Positions 1 to 4,200 of a stretch of DNA of 5,479 bases are shown piece by piece; position 1 is the first letter of the stretch; the number at the start of each line of letters is the position of its first letter. The stretch is from Candidatus Omnitrophota bacterium. Lineage in GTDB: Bacteria; Omnitrophota; Gorgyraeia; Gygaellales; Profunditerraquicolaceae. The stretch covers positions 1 through 5,479 of the forward strand of contig JAUYEC010000087.1 of assembly GCA_030691585.1 (NCBI GenBank). Direction: 5' to 3'. Under the pieces are notes generated by a model, which was not told the DNA's origin, did no database searches, and saw only the letters and a list, made by a program, of their open reading frames with translations. Made by a program: the position numbers and the translations under genes.

Positions 1-183
1 AACATGGAGGCCGAAGAAAAGAAAGGCGATAAAATTGAAAAATGCCGCCCATATCACGGCATAACGCGGCGAGAGTACACGGTAAGAGACGACCGTGGCA
101 ATGGAATTAGCGGAGTCATGAAAACCGTTTAAGAAATCGAAGGAAAGTGCTAGAAAAATCAGGAGGATGATACCAAGGGTCAT
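1..183 (-). CDS. pit: Inorganic phosphate transporter, PiT family (N-terminal part; gene runs off the window)
   Basis: Secondary transporter expected to bring inorganic phosphate across the cytoplasmic membrane. Only the first 61 residues are in the window. The ATG at 183-181 opens a hydrophobic first helix (residues about 2-18), followed by the PiT signature GFHDSANSIATVV at residues 20-32. That signature carries the conserved Asp and Asn of the substrate/ion site. The stretch VLSPRYAVIWAAFFNFIAF (residues 36-54) is also typical of the family. The gene follows the DUF47 gene after only 3 bases, and the boundary reads TAG-TAG-ATG in one frame, so the two are almost certainly co-transcribed. 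The Shine-Dalgarno is weak (AGCAGG about 9 bases upstream), which suggests translational coupling to the upstream gene. PiT genes paired with a DUF47/PhoU-like gene are common in bacteria and archaea. Family assignment is very secure. Whether the rest of the gene is intact cannot be seen. Confidence 0.95.
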   Translation of the reverse strand, partial: MTLGIILLIFLALSFDFLNGFHDSANSIATVVSYRVLSPRYAVIWAAFFNFIAFLFFGLHV

Positions 184-186
184 CTA

Positions 187-816
187 CTATGCCTGCTTTA
201 GGATAATCGCGCCGACTGCGTGTGTCACGTCTTCACAGACGTCAAGGACGGTTTCCGCGTCCTGGTATATTTCTATTAATTTTATCACCATCACGGGGTT
301 TTTTTCTTTTTCAAAAAACTCGACCAGCATCTCGTCGCGCATCGTGTCCCCCACGTTCTCCAGGCGGTTGATCTCAACACAGGCCTCTTGAATTGAGCCG
401 GCAGACTTCCTGGCGTTACGCAGGCCCTTGACCGCGCAGGAAACAGCATTGACGGATTCATTGATCACATCAGCGAATTTTACCAGGTTCGCGTCCTTGG
501 CCACAAGCTTATAGATCCTCATCCGGCTGACAATGGTATTGGTCATGTCGGTTATGTTATCCAGCTCTTTTGCCAGGGCATGTATGTCTTCGCGGTCAAA
601 CGGTGTGATAAATGTCTTGTTAAGGTGTTCAAAGATATCGTGGGAAACTTCATCCGCCTTATGCTCAATGTCTTCCATCTTATTGAGGGCGTCCACGGAG
701 ATGCCGCCGTCAGCCATCAGCGCCTTAAAATAATCCGCGGCCATCACCGCGTAATCCACCTGCTTGTCAAAAAGGTCAAAAAAGTTGAATTCCTTGGGAA
801 GAAATTTGAAAAACAG
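187..816 (-). CDS. DUF47 / PhoU-like phosphate-transport regulator, probable CTG start
   Basis: Cytoplasmic, all-helical protein of the DUF47 (COG1392, PhoU-related) family, thought to modulate the partner PiT transporter. The conserved core is visible: DYAVMAADYFKALM, the EDIEHKADEVSHDI segment, FDREDIHALAKELDNITD and the C-terminal EIYQDAETVLDVCEDV, whose acidic and His residues resemble PhoU metal-binding positions. The first ATG/GTG/TTG in frame is the GTG at 759-757, giving 190 residues with no Shine-Dalgarno. Upstream, however, the frame stays open and encodes FFKFLPKEFNFFDLFDKQ, the usual N-terminus of this family. An in-frame TAA lies further up, with no ATG, GTG or TTG between. The only sensible start is CTG at 816-814, preceded by AAAAGGAG with a 5-base spacer, giving 209 residues, the normal family length. 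Two tandem TAG stops end it. It is first in an operon with pit. Confidence 0.9.
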   Translation of the reverse strand: MFFKFLPKEFNFFDLFDKQVDYAVMAADYFKALMADGGISVDALNKMEDIEHKADEVSHDIFEHLNKTFITPFDREDIHALAKELDNITDMTNTIVSRMRIYKLVAKDANLVKFADVINESVNAVSCAVKGLRNARKSAGSIQEACVEINRLENVGDTMRDEMLVEFFEKEKNPVMVIKLIEIYQDAETVLDVCEDVTHAVGAIILKQA

Positions 817-821
817 AAGCG

Positions 822-829
822 CTCCTTTT
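822..829 (-). promoter_or_regulatory. Shine-Dalgarno supporting the CTG start of the DUF47 gene
   Basis: AAAAGGAG on the minus strand, ending 5 bases before CTG (816-814). The same 5-base spacing separates AAAGGAGG from ATG in the small membrane protein gene at 4534, so this is the normal spacing in this genome. No comparable site precedes the GTG at 759. Confidence 0.75.
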
Positions 830-855
830 AGTAGAAATTTTTTTTAACGCAACTT

Positions 856-864
856 ATTATACCA
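856..864 (-). promoter_or_regulatory. Extended -10 promoter for the DUF47-pit operon
   Basis: The minus strand reads TGG-TATAAT: a perfect -10 hexamer (856-861) with the TGn extension (862-864). The expected transcription start is near 849, giving a leader of about 33 bases before the CTG start. No good -35 hexamer sits 16-18 bases upstream, which fits an extended -10 promoter. The site lies in the AT-rich gap after azoR, so the phosphate operon is probably transcribed independently. No clear terminator for azoR is seen between 865 and 888. Confidence 0.7.
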
Positions 865-888
865 AAATTTTGCCAAAATAATAGAAGT

Positions 889-1518
889 TTAGACGCTAAC
901 AAAAAGCGCGGCAACTTCTTTTGCCCTGGCTTGCGCCTCTTTTATCTTCTGCGCTTGCAGGGTTTCTCCCATATCCATGGGTTGAGCGTTAATAAAGGTA
1001 ACGCCTGTGATGCCCACAAATCCAAAAACAGAACGAAGATACGGTTCCTGAAAATCAGCGCCGCGCATAGCATCTGTATAGTCGCCGCCACGGCTGGTAA
1101 TTATTGCCATTTTTTTATTCTTCACCAACCCCTCTGCGCCGGAAGCCGTATAACGAAAAAGATACTTGGGCTGGAGAATAACGTCTATATAGTGCTTCAG
1201 GGTGTAGGGAATGCTGAAATTCCACATCGGAGTACTGATGAGATAGGCGTCTGCCGACATAAAACGCTCGATCTGGACAATAATCTCCTGCCAGGCTTCT
1301 TTTAATTCCCCGTTGAGGTCTTTTTCGGACAGAAGCAGATATTTACCGTCAACACGCTTAAGGGTAAGCGAAGGCAATTGTTCTTTAGAAAGATCCAATT
1401 CCTCAACTACCCAATCAGCGTGCTTCTCAGCAAACTCCTGTAGAAATACCTCTGTTACCCGTAGTGTCCGCGATTCCTCACCGCGAGGTGTTGCTATAAT
1501 ATGGAGTAATTTCTTCAT
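889..1518 (-). CDS. azoR: FMN-dependent NADH-azoreductase (flavodoxin-like quinone reductase)
   Basis: Cytoplasmic homodimeric flavoenzyme of the AzoR family (once annotated as acyl carrier protein phosphodiesterase). It transfers two electrons from NAD(P)H to quinones or azo compounds, and its natural role is usually quinone detoxification. Visible motifs, numbered from the chosen start, are the first beta strand KKLLHIIATPRGEESRT (2-18, phosphate-binding loop), PMWNFSIP (97-104) and TSRGG (141-145). The last two contact the FMN ring in characterised AzoR. Length is 209 residues, against roughly 200-210 in the family. I chose the ATG at 1518-1516 because GAAGGGG lies 5 bases upstream and the family begins right at the MKKLL strand. 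An in-frame ATG at 1539 would add seven unconserved residues with little ribosome-binding sequence. It stands alone, with 116 bases separating it from the upstream gene, and no promoter could be assigned with confidence. Confidence 0.92.
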   Translation of the reverse strand: MKKLLHIIATPRGEESRTLRVTEVFLQEFAEKHADWVVEELDLSKEQLPSLTLKRVDGKYLLLSEKDLNGELKEAWQEIIVQIERFMSADAYLISTPMWNFSIPYTLKHYIDVILQPKYLFRYTASGAEGLVKNKKMAIITSRGGDYTDAMRGADFQEPYLRSVFGFVGITGVTFINAQPMDMGETLQAQKIKEAQARAKEVAALFVSV

Positions 1519-1605
1519 ACGCACCCCTTCTATCAACATATACTAATCCTTAACCACAGTATTTGTTTCCTAACCTCTTTAACGACGGCATACCACAAAC
1601 AACGT

Positions 1606-1627
1606 CTTGAATAATTCTTGAATAATT
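1606..1627. repeat. Tandem 11-bp direct repeat
   Basis: CTTGAATAATT occurs twice back to back (1606-1616 and 1617-1627), just after the stop codon of the 173-residue gene and upstream of azoR. It may be a simple slippage duplication or a paired regulator site. Nothing in the sequence decides between them. Confidence 0.6.
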
Positions 1628-1634
1628 TTCACTT

Positions 1635-2156
1635 CTAAACAAGACATTCTAATTCAATATTAAGCTCCTGAGCAATTTTTTGAAGCTCAGTTATGAGCTG
1701 CTCTTTGCTATGAATTCTACTGGAACATTCAACATATGGATAGTCATGGCTTGTCTCAACCACGAAAGAAGATAAATCCAAAACATTATTCTTCCATTCC
1801 TCGTCTCTTTTTACTGCCCATTCATTGAATTGCTTGTATGTTTTGGTATTTAAAATAGCTGATAATGGATTTGGGATAGTTGGATGGTTTTTAGCGCCTT
1901 CATCATAATTTTTTATTTGACTTTGTACGGCTTCAAAGATATCTTTTGCAAAAAGCAGATATTCGCTATCAAGCTCGGTAGGACGGTTTTCTCTTTTTAA
2001 GAGACAAAAATTCTTGCCTTCCTGTATGCTTCTGATTAAAATATCGCGAAAGTTAAAAATAGTCCTGTAGTCAAAACGTATTAAACGCACTTCACCTTTT
2101 ACGTAATTCTTCTCTTCCCAAACTTTATATGAGCATTTTCTGGGATTTAGAACCAT
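1635..2156 (-). CDS. Hypothetical protein, 173 residues, AT-rich, probably acquired
   Basis: I do not recognise a family. The start is secure: ATG at 2156-2154 follows AGGAGG with a 4-base spacer. The product appears soluble, with no signal peptide or membrane segment. It is charged and aromatic-rich, with an early RFDYRTIFNFRDIL stretch (about 27-40), a polar middle segment (NPLSAILNTKTYKQFNEWAVKRDEEWKNN) and a C-terminal helix KEQLITELQKIAQELNIELE that could mediate self-association. No catalytic motif is evident. The gene is clearly more AT-rich than thiE, azoR or tadA, and it sits with a homing endonuclease gene downstream of a tRNA, which suggests accessory origin. The 133-base region upstream is packed with palindromes that look like operator sites, so expression may be repressor-controlled. 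It could be a toxin-antitoxin or phage-type gene, but nothing in the protein itself shows that. Confidence 0.75.
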   Translation of the reverse strand: MVLNPRKCSYKVWEEKNYVKGEVRLIRFDYRTIFNFRDILIRSIQEGKNFCLLKRENRPTELDSEYLLFAKDIFEAVQSQIKNYDEGAKNHPTIPNPLSAILNTKTYKQFNEWAVKRDEEWKNNVLDLSSFVVETSHDYPYVECSSRIHSKEQLITELQKIAQELNIELECLV

Positions 2157-2192
2157 CCTTCCTCCTACTTAAACTACCTCTTTGGAATATAT

Positions 2193-2235
2193 AGCTGTAG
2201 ACAGCTGTAGAACTGTAGACGAACTGTAGACAGTT
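2193..2235. promoter_or_regulatory. Operator-like array: two 14-bp palindromes and four CTGTAGA repeats
   Basis: Two near-identical perfect palindromes, AGCTGT-AG-ACAGCT (2193-2206) and AACTGT-AG-ACAGTT (2222-2235), have centres 29 bp apart. The heptamer CTGTAGA occurs four times in the same orientation, at 2195, 2205, 2213 and 2224. The array lies 27-69 bases upstream of the Shine-Dalgarno of the 173-residue gene and overlaps a possible -10 (TATATT, minus strand, just downstream). It looks like cooperative binding sites for a dimeric repressor. The regulator is not identifiable here. Confidence 0.6.
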
Positions 2236-2237
2236 TA

Positions 2238-2256
2238 TGCAACATACTATGTTGCA
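2238..2256. promoter_or_regulatory. Perfect 19-bp palindrome, putative operator
   Basis: TGCAACATA-C-TATGTTGCA has 9-bp arms around a single base. It follows the CTGTAGA array by 2 bases and lies 33 bases past the stop codon of the endonuclease gene. There is no U-run on either side, so a protein-binding site is more likely than a terminator. On the minus strand, TTGTTT and TAGTAT are spaced 17 bases apart across it and could be a weak promoter for the 173-residue gene. Confidence 0.5.
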
Positions 2257-2289
2257 ATATATAACAAAACAAATACGTTCCTGGTTAGC

Positions 2290-3108
2290 TTAATTACTAT
2301 TGTTGCAAAAAGCTGCGTATCTTTCAGAATGTTTCGGATTATGGGTGCCGATTTCGTCAAAGTACCTTTTGAGTTCAGGAAGGCGATATAGGGTGACTCG
2401 ATAACGGCCTATCTTAGGCGTAAACTCAAGGTCTTTAAGAATATTGCATACGGAATGAAGAAGGAAGGGTGAAGTACTGCAAAACGATAAACGGGGATAT
2501 TGATACCATTTGCCGCGGATCTTATAACGGTGGCAGTAAACTCCGCCATCTGTATCCATCAAGCCGCGCAGACAGGAAGCTTTGTAAATACTGTTTTTCA
2601 GTACCCAGCCCGGAAGATCGGTCCGGTTAAGACTCCGATGGACTTTCTTATTTTCTAATTTTTCACGGAGGTATTCGGCTAAACTTACGCTAGAGACCAC
2701 CACATCGGCGGCGAGGGCGCCCTTCTTGGGATAAATCGAGGAAGAAAGACCGAATAACCTATTTATCATTCCCTGGACGTATTTAGCAAACGGCTTTTCT
2801 TTCGCCGTGCCAAATGTTACCGCCACCTGCCGGCCGTCCCTTATACCGCCGTCCCCTATGACAATACCTATAAATTCCGCTAACTCCGCTGTTTCACCGG
2901 GACGCCTGATCTCTTTTCTTAGCTGGAATCCCACTCTCTTTGCAAAATCCGGGTCAGCGTGGAACTTTCGAATAGAACTGAGGCCGCCTTTTCTTCTACC
3001 TTCGACTGTTCCGGGATTACCGTATAATTCATAACGGCGCTTAGCACCCAAGACAGCCGCTTTTTTACAATACCAATAATCCGGCAGGGATTTTACGCCT
3101 TTGGGCAT
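2290..3108 (-). CDS. LAGLIDADG homing endonuclease, free-standing
   Basis: DNA endonuclease of the LAGLIDADG family, normally cutting a long specific target so that its own gene is copied into uncut alleles. It is 272 residues with two LAGLIDADG motifs, so it should act as a monomer. Motif 1 is LAEFIGIVIGDGGI (76-89), with the metal-binding acid at Asp86. Motif 2 is CLRGLMDTDGGV (179-190), with Asp187. Both catalytic acids are present and the frame is intact, so it may be active. The basic N-terminus, with GRRKGG at 37-42, probably helps bind DNA. No intron or intein host surrounds it: the nearest gene, tRNA-Ser, is contiguous 108 bases upstream. The ATG at 3108 has no good Shine-Dalgarno. 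The product could instead be a LAGLIDADG-type regulator such as the WhiA class, but the two complete motifs favour a nuclease. Confidence 0.9.
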   Translation of the reverse strand: MPKGVKSLPDYWYCKKAAVLGAKRRYELYGNPGTVEGRRKGGLSSIRKFHADPDFAKRVGFQLRKEIRRPGETAELAEFIGIVIGDGGIRDGRQVAVTFGTAKEKPFAKYVQGMINRLFGLSSSIYPKKGALAADVVVSSVSLAEYLREKLENKKVHRSLNRTDLPGWVLKNSIYKASCLRGLMDTDGGVYCHRYKIRGKWYQYPRLSFCSTSPFLLHSVCNILKDLEFTPKIGRYRVTLYRLPELKRYFDEIGTHNPKHSERYAAFCNNSN

Positions 3109-3136
3109 TTTTTATTGCGATACAAAAAAGTACAGG

Positions 3137-3187
3137 CACTGCACTCGCTGCTCGGCTTGTCGCCTCGCAACGCTCGTTGCAGTGCAG
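3137..3187. repeat. GC-rich hairpin between tRNA-Ser and the endonuclease gene
   Basis: Outer arms CACTGCA (3137-3143) and TGCAGTG (3178-3184) pair, or in a shifted register CTGCACT (3139-3145) with AGTGCAG (3181-3187). Inside is a compact hairpin, GCAACG-CT-CGTTGC (3167-3180). The segment is richer in GC than its surroundings and contains no gene. It resembles the small palindromic elements seen elsewhere in this window. Confidence 0.6.
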
Positions 3188-3216
3188 TTAAAATTTCCCT
3201 TGTCGGGACATTTTAA
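3188..3216 (-). terminator. Hairpin terminator after tRNA-Ser (and tadA)
   Basis: Minus strand: TTAAAATGTCCC, loop GACAA, GGGAAATTTTAA. These are 12-base arms with one mismatch, beginning at the base after the tRNA discriminator. The GC core is followed by AATTTTAA, giving a short U-run in the transcript. The symmetry would let it work in both directions. It probably ends the tadA/tRNA-Ser transcript. Confidence 0.6.
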
Positions 3217-3306
3217 CGGAGAGGCTGGGATTCGAACCCAGGGGCCCAGTTTCCCAGGCCAATTCATTAGCAGTGAACTCCGATAGACCAGCTCCGGCAC
3301 CTCTCC
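3217..3306 (-). tRNA. tRNA-Ser(GCU)
   Basis: A 90-base cloverleaf with a class II long variable arm. The acceptor stem GGAGAGG/CCTCTCC is fully paired with discriminator G, as expected for serine. The anticodon arm is GTTCA-CTGCTAA-TGAAT, giving anticodon GCU, which reads AGC/AGU. The variable arm has GGCC/GGCC ends. The T-arm is CTGGG-TTCGAAT-CCCAG. CCA is not encoded, so CCA-adding enzyme is required. It lies 12 bases after the tadA stop and may be processed from the same transcript. Confidence 0.95.
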
Positions 3307-3318
3307 AAACCTAAAACG

Positions 3319-3777
3319 CTATTTACTTCGCTTCTTCTTGAAAAATTCGCTTAACAAAGAGCCGCATTCTTTCTCTAGAACGCCGCCCTTGACTTTTATG
3401 CGGTGATTAAGTTTTTTGTGACTGATGATATTTATCACCGACCCGCAGGCGCCGGTCTTAGGGTCTCTGGCGCCGAAGTAAACATGCTCCAGACGTGATA
3501 AAACAAGTGCTCCCGCGCACATCGAACACGGTTCAATTGTAACATATAATGACGCCCCATTCAACCACTTGGTACCCAGATGATTGGTTGCTGAAGTCAG
3601 CGCCAGCATCTCGGCGTGCGCGGTAGGGTCCTTGAGCCGCTCGACCTGATTATGGCCGCGCGCGATTACCCGGCCCTCGTGCACAACAACCGCTCCGACC
3701 GGCACCTCGTCTTCATCAAAGGCCTTGCGCGCTTCTTTAATGGCCTCCGACATATAAAATTCATCCAGCTTAATCAT
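3319..3777 (-). CDS. tadA: tRNA-specific adenosine-34 deaminase TadA
   Basis: Zinc-dependent deaminase that converts A34 to inosine in the anticodon of tRNA-Arg(ACG), letting one tRNA read CGU, CGC and CGA. It acts as a cytoplasmic homodimer and is usually essential. Numbered from the chosen start, the zinc site is complete: His54-Ala-Glu56 (catalytic Glu) and PCSMC (Cys84 and Cys87). PVGAVVV (26-32), FGARDPKTGA (101-110) and the C-terminal LLSEFFKKKR also match the family. Length is 152 residues, as expected. The frame is open to a TTG at 3807 and an ATG at 3804, but these lie inside a repeat and add an unlike N-terminus. ATG at 3777 gives MIKLDEFYMSEAIKEA, which matches the Bacillus TadA start in kind. 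It has no Shine-Dalgarno; see the -10 box at 3784. Its substrate tRNA is encoded 330 bases upstream on the same strand. Confidence 0.95.
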   Translation of the reverse strand: MIKLDEFYMSEAIKEARKAFDEDEVPVGAVVVHEGRVIARGHNQVERLKDPTAHAEMLALTSATNHLGTKWLNGASLYVTIEPCSMCAGALVLSRLEHVYFGARDPKTGACGSVINIISHKKLNHRIKVKGGVLEKECGSLLSEFFKKKRSK

Positions 3778-3783
3778 TGGAAT

Positions 3784-3789
3784 TTTATA
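3784..3789 (-). promoter_or_regulatory. Possible -10 box giving a leaderless tadA transcript
   Basis: TATAAA on the minus strand is followed by exactly 6 bases and then the tadA ATG (3777), so transcription would begin at or next to the start codon. This would explain the missing Shine-Dalgarno. The -35 region would fall within the arm of the inverted repeat at 3791 and has no good match. Tentative. Confidence 0.35.
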
Positions 3790-3790
3790 C

Positions 3791-3907
3791 CCTACGAAGC
3801 GCATCAAAGCTATTTCCAGACTCTTTCACAGCGCGTAGTAGGGTAAAATGCGTCCTACTACGCGCTTTGATAGACTCCGTAAAAAATGGTCTGACGCGCT
3901 TCGTAGG
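3791..3907. repeat. 117-bp nested inverted repeat (MITE-like or REP-like)
   Basis: The outer perfect 12-bp arms are CCTACGAAGCGC (3791-3802) and GCGCTTCGTAGG (3896-3907). The inner perfect 12-bp arms are GCGCGTAGTAGG (3831-3842) and CCTACTACGCGC (3854-3865), around an 11-base loop. The segments between outer and inner arms also align when one half is reversed (TCAAAG/TCAGAC, CTATTT/CATTTT), so the whole is one imperfect palindrome with conserved ends and centre. It fills the gap upstream of tadA, and its left edge is 1 base from the -10-like box. No ORF, transposase or clear target duplication is visible. It could be a miniature transposable element or a structured RNA leader. Confidence 0.75.
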
Positions 3908-3914
3908 ACAAAAG

Positions 3915-3993
3915 TGCGCCCAGCAGGAGTCGAACCTGTCGCTTCGCTGCCTTCGGCAGCTCGCTCCCCAAAGGGGCTCTGCCCCTATGGCGC
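3915..3993 (-). pseudogene. Degenerate tRNA-Arg copy with hairpins in place of the D and anticodon arms
   Basis: Over 79 bases the minus strand keeps both ends of the intact tRNA-Arg. It begins GCGCCATAG (the true tRNA has GCGCCCATAG) and ends CAGGTTCGACTCCTGCTGGGCGCA, with one base of the T-stem changed. Between them, the D-arm position holds AGGGGC-AGA-GCCCCT and the anticodon position holds GCTGCC-GAA-GGCAGC. A four-armed fold is therefore still possible, but there is no U33, no normal 7-base anticodon loop and no D-loop GG. It should not work as a decoding tRNA. It is either a decayed copy or a tRNA-like element. Confidence 0.6.
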
Positions 3994-3997
3994 TCCT

Positions 3998-4019
3998 CCC
4001 TGCGATAATAGCTAGCGGG
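3998..4019. repeat. Small hairpin related to the one at 4201-4226
   Basis: CCCTGC (3998-4003) pairs with GCGGG (4015-4019) with one bulged T, around the loop GATAATAGCTA. The hairpin upstream of tRNA-Arg reads CCCGC-AACGATCTAG-GCGGG. Stem and part of the loop (CGAT..CTAG) are alike, which suggests two diverged copies of one small element on either side of the tRNA. Confidence 0.45.
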
Positions 4020-4041
4020 TCGTCGCTGTTACCCCGAAACC

Positions 4042-4067
4042 GTGGGGAAAACCTGTGTTTTCCCCAC
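4042..4067. repeat. Perfect 11-bp stem hairpin with tetraloop
   Basis: GTGGGGAAAAC-CTGT-GTTTTCCCCAC is a perfect 11-bp stem with a 4-base loop, lying 38 bases downstream of tRNA-Arg on the tRNA strand. In minus orientation it is not followed by a U-run, so it is a weak terminator candidate. It may stabilise or delimit the tRNA precursor, or belong to the repeat cluster. Confidence 0.7.
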
Positions 4068-4104
4068 ACCCCTTTTAGGTTCGATTCCTGGAACGATAAT
4101 AAAG

Positions 4105-4178
4105 TGCGCCCAGCAGGAATCGAACCTGCAACAACTTGCTCCGTAGGCAAGTGCTCTATCCAATTGAGCTATGGGCGC
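4105..4178 (-). tRNA. tRNA-Arg(ACG)
   Basis: A 74-base intact cloverleaf. The acceptor stem is GCGCCCA/TGGGCGC with discriminator A. The D-arm is GCTC-AATTGGAT-AGAGC with the conserved GG. The anticodon arm is CTTGC-CTACGGA-GCAAG, giving anticodon ACG with U33, and the T-arm is GCAGG-TTCGATT-CCTGC. CCA is not encoded. A34 is the TadA substrate, becoming inosine and reading CGU/CGC/CGA, and tadA lies next downstream. Partial copies of this gene flank it on both sides. Confidence 0.97.
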
Positions 4179-4200
4179 GCAATCTTTTAGCCGGTAGCGA

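Larger units (their letters stand above)
3924..4090. repeat. 167-bp segment bounded by inverted T-arm sequences
   Basis: CAGGAGTCGAACCT (3924-3937) and AGGTTCGATTCCTG (4077-4090) are complementary over 14 bases apart from one G-U type position. The right copy also pairs perfectly with the T-arm of the intact tRNA (CAGGAATCGAACCT, 4114-4127). T-arm sequence therefore occurs three times here, once in the opposite orientation. The segment has no gene. It contains the degenerate tRNA copy and all the GC-rich hairpins. Confidence 0.7.
3911..4128. repeat. Direct repeat of the tRNA-Arg 3' end, copies 190 bp apart
   Basis: The 28 bases at 3911-3938 match 4101-4128 with one difference (G3929/A4119). 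The second copy is the 3' end of intact tRNA-Arg (T-arm, acceptor strand, discriminator) plus four following bases. Duplicating a tRNA 3' end across an insert is the classic footprint of integration at a tRNA gene, but the insert here is only about 190 bp and carries no gene. It could equally be decay of a tandem tRNA duplication. Confidence 0.85.

Noticed and set aside
187..759. DUF47 gene starting at GTG 759
   Set aside because: It removes the conserved FLPKE..FFDLFDKQ N-terminus and has no Shine-Dalgarno. The CTG at 816 is better supported.
167..831. Plus-strand ORFs opposite the DUF47 gene
   Set aside because: Antisense shadows of a strongly conserved gene, with no ribosome-binding sites or recognisable products.
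2195..2231. CRISPR-like array of CTGTAGA repeats
   Set aside because: The units are 7-8 bases with 8-11 base periods and no spacers, and no cas genes are near. A protein-binding array is far more likely.
3101..3300. ORFs on both strands across tRNA-Ser
   Set aside because: Both overlap the complete tRNA-Ser and its hairpins, and the peptides are translated tRNA (for example GLGPWVRIPASP-like text).
2290..3306. Endonuclease as part of an intron in tRNA-Ser
   Set aside because: tRNA-Ser is contiguous, with an unbroken anticodon loop, and lies entirely outside the endonuclease gene. No group I intron core was noticed.
3217..3306. tRNA-Ser as attachment site of an island covering the endonuclease and the 173-residue gene
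   Set aside because: I looked for a second copy of the tRNA-Ser 3' end downstream and saw none in the window, and there is no integrase gene.
3785..4150. Minus-strand ORF of 121 codons overlapping tRNA-Arg, the degenerate copy and the nested inverted repeat
   Set aside because: It covers RNA genes and hairpins in one frame, and its protein shows only translated repeat and tRNA sequence.
3777..4190. Plus-strand ORF of 137 codons across the tRNA-Arg region
   Set aside because: It reads through the antisense of tRNA-Arg and the repeats. Its end (AGIEPATT...LSYGRAI) is the well-known false protein produced by antisense tRNA. No ribosome-binding site or coding signal.
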